Positions 9,406 to 17,102 of a stretch of 64,000 bases of DNA are shown one piece after another; the stretch's first letter is position 1; every line of letters begins with the position of its first letter. Below the pieces are notes generated by a model. The model searched no databases. It was not told the origin of the DNA and saw only the letters and a list, made by a program, of their open reading frames with translations. Position numbers and translations under genes: made by a program. The stretch is from the NCBI GenBank assembly GCA_025210475.1, contig JAOARW010000021.1, forward strand, positions 115,692 to 179,691. Direction: 5' to 3'. This stretch comes from Carboxylicivirga sp. (GTDB lineage: Bacteria > Bacteroidota > Bacteroidia > Bacteroidales > Marinilabiliaceae).

Positions 9406-10419
9406 ATGAGAATTTTATATACACTACTAATTGGATTTATACTGTTTGCGAGTTGCACCAGCACTGGCAAAAAAGTAAACACTGATCAAAAGGCAGTTGA
9501 ATTAAAGGTAATGACCTGGAATATTTGGGGAAAACTAAATCTGGAGCCGAAGTACAGTATTAATGGAAAGACCGCCCGTGAGCGTGTGATTGAAATAATC
9601 AAAGAAAGCAAAGCAGATATCATTACAATGACAGAAACCTATGGTTCCGCCAAAGCGATTGCTGAGGCTTTGAATTTCCATTACTACACGCCGGCAGAGG
9701 ATGCTAATCTAACGATCTTTAGCAGATACCCGTTGGCATCAGCAGGTAATCTAGAAAAACTATCTTCTTTCTCATTTATTCAGGCGCTTGTTAATTTGCC
9801 TAATAATAAGCAAGTGAAGGTTTTTAATATCTGGCTAACCAGTGGAGGAAGGCATATTGTCGAAGTAAAAAACAAGGAGTTGTCAGATGCTGATTTTAAT
9901 AAGGGTGATGAAAACCGATACAAGCATATCCAGGAGTTATTAAATCATGAAGACTACAAAAAGAGTATGCTTGCCAAAAATGAAGTTCCGGTTATTGTGG
10001 CAGGAGATTTTAACTGTGTATCTCATTTAGACTATACAGCAGATACAAAGAAAAAAGGCTTGAACTACTCAAGGATATTAGATTGTCAGACCTCTCAAGC
10101 GATGGTAAAAGCTGGTTTTACTGATTCCTACAGGCATATGCATCCCGAGGTAACAATCAATACGCTTGGGTACACCTGGACGACAGTGGGACAAGGCTAT
10201 ACTTATAAGTCGGGTGAAGGCTTTGTGCCAGTTGACAAGAATCCAGGTCCACAATACCAGGACCCATATGCACGTATCGATTATATCTATTGTGCCGGCG
10301 ATGGTATTAAGCCAATTGATTCTGAAACAATATTGCATCACCCTTCTAATCTTCAGAGAAGCTTCCCTGAATTTCCTTCTGATCATGGGGCTGTTCTTTC
10401 TACATTTTCTATTAATTAA
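9406..10419 (+). CDS. lipoprotein of the EEP fold, copy 2
   Basis: A lipobox signal (LFASC) is followed by MTWNIWGK, MTETYG, AGDFNCVSHLD, RIDYIY and SDHGAV, so the full EEP catalytic set is present. It is clearly a paralogue of the preceding gene (shared DFN..SHLD, ETYG, SQAMV/SKAMV blocks) with a longer insertion before RIDYIY. The gaps of 6 bases on each side make co-transcription near certain. Tandem duplication followed by divergence suggests related but different substrates. Confidence 0.85.
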   Translation: MRILYTLLIGFILFASCTSTGKKVNTDQKAVELKVMTWNIWGKLNLEPKYSINGKTARERVIEIIKESKADIITMTETYGSAKAIAEALNFHYYTPAEDANLTIFSRYPLASAGNLEKLSSFSFIQALVNLPNNKQVKVFNIWLTSGGRHIVEVKNKELSDADFNKGDENRYKHIQELLNHEDYKKSMLAKNEVPVIVAGDFNCVSHLDYTADTKKKGLNYSRILDCQTSQAMVKAGFTDSYRHMHPEVTINTLGYTWTTVGQGYTYKSGEGFVPVDKNPGPQYQDPYARIDYIYCAGDGIKPIDSETILHHPSNLQRSFPEFPSDHGAVLSTFSIN

Positions 10420-10425
10420 AATAAT

Positions 10426-11322
10426 ATGAGACATCTTACAATATTACTGTGTTTCTGCCTTTTTTCATTGGCGATAGCAGCCCAGAAAAAGGATTCAGAA
10501 CTTAAAGTTATTTCCTATAACATATGGAATGGCTTCGATTGGGGTAAAGATACTGAACGCAAAGAAAACGTGATTCAATGGATTCGTTCTCAACAATCAG
10601 ATGTAGTTGCCTTACAAGAGCTGTGCGGTTATAATCAGGAAAAGTTACTGAAGGATGCAAAAGCATGGGGACATTCCTATGCTGAAATTCTTAAAACAGG
10701 CGGTTATCCAGTAGGCATCACTTCTACCAAACCAATTGATGTAAAGGAAAGACTTTTGGAAAATATGCACCATGGGGCTTTGCATTGCAAAACGCATGGT
10801 ATTGATTTTATGGTGGTTCATTTCTCGCCATTCTCGCATGTAAAAAGGCATGAAGAGGCAGGTGTTATTCTATCGAAGTTAAACGAGATAAGAAAGCAAC
10901 AAAACAAGTACATTGTGCTTGGTGATTTTAATGCAGTGTCGCCTTTTGATGCTGAATTTTATAAAGGCAAAGATGCGATGATGGAGGCTATGGAAGCTTC
11001 AGAAGAAGAACACGCTCATGTTCGAAACCTTTTAAATGGAGAGTTGGAGTATGGTGCGATAGCTGCCTATCTTGGTTTTCCATTGATTGATGTGGTTCAG
11101 AAATATACCAATAGTTTAGATGAGCGGATTTCATGCCCTACTCAAGTTTTTGAAAATGAAAAAGGCGAAGGACGGCATATCAACTCCAAGCGAATTGATT
11201 ATATATTGGTTTCACCAGGGTTGACAAAAGATTGTAAGAATGCTTTTGTAGCTAATAAGGCAGATACCTGGTATTTATCGGATCATTATCCGGTTCTGGC
11301 AGAGTTTTATTGTGATTTGTAA
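10426..11322 (+). CDS. exported EEP-fold phosphodiesterase/phosphatase, copy 3
   Basis: The signal peptide ends AIAAQ with no lipobox, so this copy is probably soluble in the periplasm or secreted. Motifs are SYNIWNG, LQELCGYN, LGDFNAVSPFD, RIDYILVSPG and SDHYPVLAEF. It is more divergent from the other two copies and nearer the general exonuclease III/sphingomyelinase-like group. It is the last gene of the first + strand cluster. A convergent gene ends about 55 bases downstream, and I see no strong terminator between them. Confidence 0.84.
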   Translation: MRHLTILLCFCLFSLAIAAQKKDSELKVISYNIWNGFDWGKDTERKENVIQWIRSQQSDVVALQELCGYNQEKLLKDAKAWGHSYAEILKTGGYPVGITSTKPIDVKERLLENMHHGALHCKTHGIDFMVVHFSPFSHVKRHEEAGVILSKLNEIRKQQNKYIVLGDFNAVSPFDAEFYKGKDAMMEAMEASEEEHAHVRNLLNGELEYGAIAAYLGFPLIDVVQKYTNSLDERISCPTQVFENEKGEGRHINSKRIDYILVSPGLTKDCKNAFVANKADTWYLSDHYPVLAEFYCDL

Positions 11323-11376
11323 TATGTATTAATCTCAGTTAATAAAACTGTCACTCAGTCTTTTTTATCACTGGGA

Positions 11377-12570
11377 TTATTTCTTTTTTCCAAATAGTAA
11401 GCGAAAACCAAGCTGATGCCCTGATTTGCTTGCCTCAGAAGTACTAAACAAATAATTGTAATAGACTCCTGACTGATATTTCCTAAAAACAGGTAGGCGA
11501 AACTGCAAACCACTTTTGATTAAGAATGGCAGTGATGTACCTCCTTTTCCATTTAAGGTGATTGACTTGGAAATAACACCTCCATTCACCAGAATTTGAT
11601 GTTTCTTAGAAGACCAAAGTGCATAGTTGAGGCCAGTTGAAATTGATAAACGGTGTTGAATAGTGCTTTTATTCAGGATGTTTACAGTACTTTCATTGGC
11701 TCCTTCACCACTGGTTATTTCTCTTACATTATTAAGATTGTAAAAGATGCCTCCATAAAAGCCAAATCGATTGATCCGGTATTCGATGGATGGATCAAAG
11801 TAGGCATTCCACGAACCGAAAAATTGCATGCCACCACCAATACTATAAAGTAACTCCTTCTTCATGTTTCTTTTGTGCTTTACTGCATGAGGAATAAGTG
11901 ATGGTTCAGCATTAATCTGAGCTAAGTGGGATTGTACCTTTTCAGAATGAAGAGGAAGATAGTTTACTCGGTCAAAATTCAACATCTCTTCAGATCCTTC
12001 GTTATTGTTTCTTATTAACTTATTTGTAAATGTATCATCTCTTTCAGTGAAGTTATTATCGTAATTACTTGTGAGGATATTGCTTGGATTTCCGGTGTTG
12101 TTAATCTTATTTTTTGTTGAAAATTGAATGCCTTTGTCTGTTTCAGAAGAAGATAACTTGGGGTACTTTTCATAACTGGTGTTTATAACTGCTTTAGACA
12201 GGTGTTGTAAGCTGTTTGACGCACTGGTCAAAGTTTGGTCAGGAATCATTTTATTAAATGTACCTTCTTTGTGTTCTGTATTTTCTTCCTCTGGCTTTAT
12301 TTCAGTAGATTGGAGTTGAACATTTGTCTTTGTGTCAGAAACAGTATCCAATGTAGTATCACTATTTTGAAAGAGAAAGTATGTACTAATAATAACACCA
12401 ATCCCCAGAGTAATGCCTCCGATCAACTTAGTTAGACCAATTTTGGATGCAGGATTGGTATCAAGGTTTGTCTCTAATCGATCCCACAGTTTATCAGGCA
12501 CTGGTGGCTGATAATTATCCAGTGTTGTCTTCATATAATCCGACCAGTTGTTATCCCAATTGTCTTTCAT
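11377..12570 (-). CDS. membrane-spanning putative anti-sigma factor with a beta-barrel-like C-terminus
   Basis: The cytoplasmic N-terminus of about 45 residues (WDNNWSDYMK..., PVPDKLWDRLE) precedes one transmembrane segment near residues 46-65 (GGITLGIGVIISTYFLF). A low-complexity Ser/Thr/Asn-rich periplasmic linker follows. The last ~150 residues alternate aromatic/glycine-rich strands (GGGMQFFGSW, YGGIFYNL, LGFRLLFG) like an outer-membrane beta-barrel or PorT-like domain. It overlaps the upstream sigma gene by 20 bases, the usual arrangement for a sigma/anti-sigma pair. It likely binds the sigma factor at the inner membrane and senses an envelope signal. This role is inferred from position and topology. 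Confidence 0.7.
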   Translation of the reverse strand: MKDNWDNNWSDYMKTTLDNYQPPVPDKLWDRLETNLDTNPASKIGLTKLIGGITLGIGVIISTYFLFQNSDTTLDTVSDTKTNVQLQSTEIKPEEENTEHKEGTFNKMIPDQTLTSASNSLQHLSKAVINTSYEKYPKLSSSETDKGIQFSTKNKINNTGNPSNILTSNYDNNFTERDDTFTNKLIRNNNEGSEEMLNFDRVNYLPLHSEKVQSHLAQINAEPSLIPHAVKHKRNMKKELLYSIGGGMQFFGSWNAYFDPSIEYRINRFGFYGGIFYNLNNVREITSGEGANESTVNILNKSTIQHRLSISTGLNYALWSSKKHQILVNGGVISKSITLNGKGGTSLPFLIKSGLQFRLPVFRKYQSGVYYNYLFSTSEASKSGHQLGFRLLFGKKK

Positions 12571-13078
12571 AAAACTGTAAAATTTGTTGTAATTTAGTTT
12601 TAGCTCTTCGCAAATGACTGCGACTGGTACTGATGTTAATGTTTAATTTAAGGGCTATTTCTTCATGATTATATCCTTCTATTTCGTGCAGGGTAAATAC
12701 ATAGCGTTGTACATCTGTTAATTGTTTTAGCGCATTAAGTATTTCTTCAGCCGACAAATTTTGTTCGGCATCAGATGCCTGATCATCACGAACCGATTCA
12801 TCCAATTCGAGATTATCGGGTCGTCTGTTGGCTTTTCGATAATGATCAATCGCGGTATTAATCACAATTTTGCGAAAAAAAGCTTTAATCTGTTTCTGTT
12901 CCATCCGTTCATCCATCGAAGAGAACAATTTAAGAAAGCTATCATTGATCACTTCAAGAGCATCATCTTTATTGCCCACAAATCGCAGAGCTATGGATAA
13001 ACCATAACTGCTGAACTGATCGAAAAGCCGCTTGTATATTCTGTTTTTATCAGTCTTATTTCTCTTCAAAGCACACAA
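12551..13078 (-). CDS. ECF-type RNA polymerase sigma factor
   Basis: Region 2 (YKRLFDQFSSYGLSIALRF...DDALEVINDSFLKLF) and region 4 (LTDVQRYVFTLHEIEGYNHEEIALKLNI...SRSHLRRAKTKLQ) of a sigma-70 ECF factor are clear. The frame is open up to a TTG at 13117, but the promoter-like site at 13150-13121 would start the transcript near 13114, so I prefer a start at TTG 13078 (or 13069). There is no in-frame ATG before region 2. It is co-transcribed with the overlapping anti-sigma gene. The same GCAACG-N16-CGAWT word occurs upstream of this operon and of the next two genes, implying autoregulation and a local regulon. Confidence 0.86.
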   Translation of the reverse strand: MCALKRNKTDKNRIYKRLFDQFSSYGLSIALRFVGNKDDALEVINDSFLKLFSSMDERMEQKQIKAFFRKIVINTAIDHYRKANRRPDNLELDESVRDDQASDAEQNLSAEEILNALKQLTDVQRYVFTLHEIEGYNHEEIALKLNINISTSRSHLRRAKTKLQQILQFYERQLG

Positions 13079-13120
13079 TCTTACTACTACGGTCGTGTTT
13101 TTACCATGCCCGTACAATTA

Positions 13121-13150
13121 CATATTCGGAAAATTTTAAGGTGGCGTTGC
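13121..13150 (-). promoter_or_regulatory. predicted ECF promoter for the sigma/anti-sigma operon
   Basis: Read on the minus strand, GCAACG at 13150-13145 is followed after exactly 16 bases by CGAATATG at 13128-13121. The same two words with the same spacing lie upstream of the genes at 13283 and 14686. This fits autoregulation of the ECF sigma factor. Confidence 0.55.
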
Positions 13151-13228
13151 AGGGGGCAGCAAAAATAATAAAATTGGTTTTATAAGTGATAGAATAACTG
13201 TGTCTTAAATGTTAAAAAAAAATATGGT

Positions 13229-13257
13229 GCAACGTTATGGATAGCTTTAACGATTAG
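13229..13257 (+). promoter_or_regulatory. predicted ECF promoter of the nitrilase-fold gene
   Basis: GCAACG at 13229-13234, 16 bases, then CGATTAG at 13251-13257. The expected transcript start is near 13264, about 19 bases before the ATG at 13283. Confidence 0.6.
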
Positions 13258-13282
13258 GAGAAATGAAACGTAAATTGAAAAA

Positions 13283-14554
13283 ATGATGAAACAAATTATA
13301 GCAGTAATCTATCTGGTTGTTATGGTAGTAGCAACACAAGCACAGGATTATCTGAACGTGGGAGTTGTAAATGTGGCTGCCAATTCATTTGCCAATAAAA
13401 CAGAACAAGCCATTACCAATACAAAGAACTTACTTGCGGCACATCCCGATGTTGATGTTATTCTTACGCCTGAGTATAGTTTTAGTGATGGCTTTTATGA
13501 TGATCACATTCAACTTATTAAGTCTGGGGACATTTATTTATTGGACAAAGCCAATAGTAGTTCGAAGGTGTATGATGCTCTAGGTCAGATGCTGAATATA
13601 GCCAGAGAGAAAAAGGTGAATATGCTTTTGGCTACGGTGGCTTTAGAGTTAAAGATCGATCAGAAAGAATATCCGCATCTTAATTCACAACATGTCTGTA
13701 ATGCTGTTTTAATCGTTAATAATAAAGGCCAGATTGTAGACTATGATTTGAAGGCTGATTATGCCGGGTCTGATTGGATTGATATCAATCATTTCACCAA
13801 TTCTGAAACATCACCAACCGGAAAAGATGCCATTCTTTTTACCAATAGTACGACAAAAGTACGTACGCTAACAAGCAGAAGTGGGACAAAGTATCGATAT
13901 GCGACCATTATTTGTGCCGAAAGGTTTGGAGAGCAGATGCTGGATAAATATAAAGATGCCAGAGTAGACCTGGTTTTTTATTGCGAGGCCGAAGGTGATT
14001 TTGGTTTCAATACTCTAATGGATAATATTCAAAATGGGGGCGGTGTAGAGCAATTTAAAGAAGACACGCCTTTAGCATTTAAAAACTTTGAGCAAAGTTA
14101 TTATAATGAGCTGATGAGGCGCAATGCGATCGATCAGAATAGTTATTTGGTGGCAGCTGAACTCTATCGCCCTTCTGTATGTATTTTGAAATATGATTTT
14201 AACAAGGTTGAGAGGCTGGATTATAAGGAAGATGAATATGTTTATGCTCCTGTTCCGGCGGGAGATGGCAATAATGATGATAGCGATGAACCAACAGGAA
14301 TTGAGAATGAAAAACTTCAAACGACCTTGGTTTTATACCCCAACCCGACCAATGATATGGTGTACATTAAAACCAAAAATAATGGGGAGCAGTTGAAAGT
14401 ACGAATATACAGCATGCAGGGGCAATTGCTAAAAACGGTGCATACAAACTCGGGACAACCTGTTTCATTAATGGAATTTGATAAGGGAATCTTTATTGTT
14501 GAGATACAAGATGTAATTAACCGATCGGTATTCAAAAGAATAAGAAGAAATTAA
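13283..14554 (+). CDS. secreted nitrilase-superfamily hydrolase with a T9SS sorting tail
   Basis: The signal peptide ends TQAQ. The carbon-nitrogen hydrolase domain has its Glu-Lys-Cys triad in recognisable contexts: Glu64 (LTPEYSF), Lys157 (YDLKADY) and Cys211 (IICAERFG). From about residue 350 a type A T9SS tail begins (LYPNPTNDMVYI, then MQGQLLKT and a basic end), so the protein is probably exported across the outer membrane and attached or released. Nitrilase-fold enzymes are usually cytoplasmic amidases, and an exported one is uncommon. It may cleave amides on N-acylated sugars or peptides (inference). It sits under a predicted ECF promoter. Confidence 0.82.
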   Translation: MMKQIIAVIYLVVMVVATQAQDYLNVGVVNVAANSFANKTEQAITNTKNLLAAHPDVDVILTPEYSFSDGFYDDHIQLIKSGDIYLLDKANSSSKVYDALGQMLNIAREKKVNMLLATVALELKIDQKEYPHLNSQHVCNAVLIVNNKGQIVDYDLKADYAGSDWIDINHFTNSETSPTGKDAILFTNSTTKVRTLTSRSGTKYRYATIICAERFGEQMLDKYKDARVDLVFYCEAEGDFGFNTLMDNIQNGGGVEQFKEDTPLAFKNFEQSYYNELMRRNAIDQNSYLVAAELYRPSVCILKYDFNKVERLDYKEDEYVYAPVPAGDGNNDDSDEPTGIENEKLQTTLVLYPNPTNDMVYIKTKNNGEQLKVRIYSMQGQLLKTVHTNSGQPVSLMEFDKGIFIVEIQDVINRSVFKRIRRN

Positions 14555-14580
14555 TTTTTCAAAAAAAAATGTATCAGATT

Positions 14581-14610
14581 GCAACGTTTTAGCTCTCTCA
14601 AACGAATTAG
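14581..14610 (+). promoter_or_regulatory. predicted ECF promoter of the SUMF1-fold lipoprotein gene
   Basis: GCAACG at 14581-14586, 16 bases, then CGAATTAG at 14603-14610. This is identical spacing to the two sites around 13121-13257. The leader to the ATG at 14686 would be about 70 bases. Confidence 0.6.
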
Positions 14611-14685
14611 TGAGATATACACCAATCAGCTGTTGGACGGAAATAATAAATTAAGAAAAATATAAACCTTAGAAATAACGATATA

Positions 14686-15927
14686 ATGAAACATCTATCA
14701 ATTATTTATAGCCTGGTATTGGCATTGTGTTTTGCTTCATGTAGCAAAGACGACATTATTACTGATGCGGAATATGGACAAATGAGTTTTGCTATCACAT
14801 CAAAGCCCCTTGGTTCTGCCACCACTTTAAAAAGTGGATCTGCATTTTCAGGGGTGACTCATGCCATTATTAGCATTCATAAAGGAGGAAAAACTTTTCA
14901 GGATTATGATTTAAAACAAATCAAAGTGTCCGATTGGGGAAGTGGAAGTTTGGTCAGCGATGAAATTAAATTATGGGTTGGAAAAGACTATGAATTGGTA
15001 CGTTTTGAATTGCAAGACAAGGATAATAAAACCTTATATGCGGCTCCATTAAAAGGTTCGGTTCTTGCAGGTGAAGTGAGCAATCCACTAGCCATTGCAT
15101 TTAGTATCGAAAAAGATAAATCATCACCTGTGGAGGTAGAGGTGTTGAGTACTGAAAAAGCTAGTCCTGCCGAATTCGGATTTGTACAGTTTAATGTAAA
15201 GGTGCCGGGAGCTGCTTCAGGAGATATGGTACTGGTAGAAGGCGGTACTTATGACCTGGAAGTCGGATTCAGGGCAAAAGGAGAAGACGATATCGAAGCG
15301 ATACATTACAAGGTGACCCTGGATGATTTTTACATTTCGAAATATGAGGTGACACAGGCGCAATGGTTAAATCTTATGGGAACAAAACCAAAAGGATTTA
15401 CAGGAGGGGATATGCCAGCCAATAATATTAGTAAAGCTGAAGTACTTGAATTTATTAAAAAGCTAAATGCTAAGACTGGCGAAACCTACCGATTGCCAAC
15501 GGAAGCTGAATGGATTTATGCTGCTCGTGGAGGCAACAAAACAAAAGGATATACCTATGCAGGTGGTAACGAACTGGATGAGGTAGCCTGGCATAAGAAC
15601 AACTCAGAAATGAAGGTACATCCGGTAGGGCAAAAACTGGCTAACGAATTGGGATTATATGATATGACCGGGAATGTTTGGGAATGGTGCAGCGACACTT
15701 ACGATGATACCGGTCGATTGGCTTATGATGAGTTAACTGTAACAAATCCTAAGAATGAAAAAGGTGATTTTATTGTTTCCCGCGGTGGCGCTTTCAATTT
15801 AGAGTTGGGAGGATTCTTTTCTATCAATCCACTTAATCAACCATTCTGGCGCGGTACTAACCGGAATGTAAATCATTCAGCAGCTAATTTTGAAACAATT
15901 GGTTTCCGACTGGTAAAGAGCAAGTAA
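14686..15927 (+). CDS. lipoprotein with SUMF1/FGE-fold domain, probably non-catalytic
   Basis: The lipobox LCFASC gives a lipoprotein. Residues ~25-170 are a beta-rich N-terminal domain without a recognised family. Residues ~180-412 are SUMF1/FGE-like: MVLVEGGTYDLE, ISKYEVTQAQWLNLMG, YRLPTEAEWIYAARGG, YDMTGNVWEWCSD, SRGGAF and GFRLVKS. The two Cys of catalytic formylglycine-generating enzymes, normally in the segment after RGGS, are absent, so sulfatase maturation is unlikely. Similar lipoproteins (GldJ/GldK, and binding variants of this fold) have structural roles. It is probably a surface component co-regulated with the secreted nitrilase through the shared ECF promoter. Confidence 0.8.
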   Translation: MKHLSIIYSLVLALCFASCSKDDIITDAEYGQMSFAITSKPLGSATTLKSGSAFSGVTHAIISIHKGGKTFQDYDLKQIKVSDWGSGSLVSDEIKLWVGKDYELVRFELQDKDNKTLYAAPLKGSVLAGEVSNPLAIAFSIEKDKSSPVEVEVLSTEKASPAEFGFVQFNVKVPGAASGDMVLVEGGTYDLEVGFRAKGEDDIEAIHYKVTLDDFYISKYEVTQAQWLNLMGTKPKGFTGGDMPANNISKAEVLEFIKKLNAKTGETYRLPTEAEWIYAARGGNKTKGYTYAGGNELDEVAWHKNNSEMKVHPVGQKLANELGLYDMTGNVWEWCSDTYDDTGRLAYDELTVTNPKNEKGDFIVSRGGAFNLELGGFFSINPLNQPFWRGTNRNVNHSAANFETIGFRLVKSK

Positions 15928-15948
15928 CTTTCAAATAATAGCAAGGTA

Positions 15949-15990
15949 AAAATGGCCGACCGGTAATACTGGTTGGCCATTTTATTTTTT
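15949..15990 (+). terminator. rho-independent terminator after the SUMF1-fold gene
   Basis: Arms AAAATGGCCGACCGG (15949-15963) and CTGGTTGGCCATTTT (15969-15983) pair over 15 positions with two G-U pairs and a 5-base loop, followed by a T-rich tract. Confidence 0.85.
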
Positions 15991-16287
15991 AATGCAGCTT
16001 TAATATGTGTATTGTCATTTATTTGTCAGTTTTTACTTATGTGTTTACCATACAATGATTAGTATTTAATCAATCAAGCGTTTATTAATTACAGTGTATC
16101 TGCTAAACTTTAAGGGGAGTATTGCATTAGTTGTCAGTAACTAATTTATTGATAATGGAACGCCATTGGGTATTTCTTATTATTAGATTCTTATTATATG
16201 GCCGATATAGAAATATTATTATCGGGTAGCTGAAATAGAGATCAAAATTTTAGGGTTAAAAACAAGTTATTATACAAAATAAAGGTC

Positions 16288-16315
16288 TTTGATTGTTAAA
16301 AGATGTTTACCTTTG
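16288..16315 (+). promoter_or_regulatory. Bacteroidota-type promoter of the ECF sigma/FecR/Sus operon
   Basis: TTTG at 16288-16291 and TACCTTTG at 16308-16315 match the -33 and -7 elements (TTTG, TAnnTTTG). The 16-base spacer is slightly short. The start would be near 16322, just before the GTG at 16342. Confidence 0.45.
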
Positions 16316-16341
16316 AGGGATATTTTAACTATATTAGTTAG

Positions 16342-16956
16342 GTGGAATCAACAACAACATCTTGGAATACCGATAGGAACAGACAACTCGTATTAGAGTT
16401 ATCTGAAGGGAAGAAAAATGCACTGAAGCAAATCTATGATGAATTTTATCAAATGCTTTTTAGCCTCAGTTATCAATACGTGAATGACTATGAGGAGGCT
16501 AGGGAAGCTGTTCAAAATGCATTTGTAAAGCTCTGGGAAAATAGAGGTCGAATGAAAGAATCGACTAATCTAAAAAATTTTCTTTATACTATTGTTAAGA
16601 ATAACTCTCTCAATTATCTCAAGAAACAAGAGATTATAATGCGCTCTAATGAAGATTTAAAGTGGATGGAAATGCATTATCATTATGAATCGATGATGCG
16701 TTTAGGAAATGATGAGTTTGAATTTGATGAGTTACGTAAACAGGTAGAGGATGCAATTGAAAGGCTGCCCGAGCAATGTCGGTTAGTTTTTAAAATGAGT
16801 CGATTTGATGACTTGAGAAATAAAGAAATTGCCGAAAAGTTGAATGTTTCAGAAAAAACGGTTGAAGCTCATATTACAAAAGCACTTAAGTCTTTACGAA
16901 AAGATCTCAGTCCTTATATGAGTATTATAATGGCAATATCTGATATTTTTGTTTAA
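16342..16956 (+). CDS. ECF-type sigma factor, FecI-like
   Basis: Region 2 runs from about residue 25 (ALKQIYDEFYQMLFSLSYQY...EAREAVQNAFVKLWE) and region 4 from about 130 (IERLPEQCRLVFKMSRFDDLRNKEIAEKLNVSEKTVEAHI). This is the pattern of Bacteroidota SusC-associated sigma factors. The start must be the GTG at 16342, because an in-frame TAG lies directly before it and the next Met is inside region 2. A FecR-type anti-sigma gene and a SusC with an STN domain follow, forming a classical transmembrane signalling cascade in which the SusC senses its ligand and releases this sigma factor. Confidence 0.9.
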   Translation: MESTTTSWNTDRNRQLVLELSEGKKNALKQIYDEFYQMLFSLSYQYVNDYEEAREAVQNAFVKLWENRGRMKESTNLKNFLYTIVKNNSLNYLKKQEIIMRSNEDLKWMEMHYHYESMMRLGNDEFEFDELRKQVEDAIERLPEQCRLVFKMSRFDDLRNKEIAEKLNVSEKTVEAHITKALKSLRKDLSPYMSIIMAISDIFV

Positions 16957-17102
16957 ATAATTTTAATTTAAGTCCCATTGTTAAGGTGTTGATATGTTGA
17001 GCGATAAGAAATAAAATAAAAAAAAGTAAATATTGTCTTAGGGATTTCACTTTCCGAATTGTTAAGTATATAAACAAGTAAGAAGGATTTGAAATAATTA
17101 AC

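Larger units (their letters stand above)
15928..16341. other. 414-base intergenic region
   Basis: It holds a strong terminator near its left end and a Bacteroidota-type promoter near its right end. The AT-rich middle (about 16000-16280) contains no open frame or repeat that I can support. Confidence 0.6.

Noticed and set aside
11323..11376. Terminator between the EEP and anti-sigma genes
   Set aside because: Only a 4-bp stem (ACTG/CAGT) precedes the T-run, too weak to support.
13160..13167. TAnnTTTG-type promoter (TATTTTTG) on the minus strand for the ECF sigma gene
   Set aside because: It has no -33 element at a suitable distance, and the GCAACG-N16-CGAAT site explains the region better.
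14686..15927. Sulfatase-maturing formylglycine-generating enzyme
   Set aside because: The SUMF1 fold is present but the catalytic Cys pair is missing and there is no sulfatase gene in the window.
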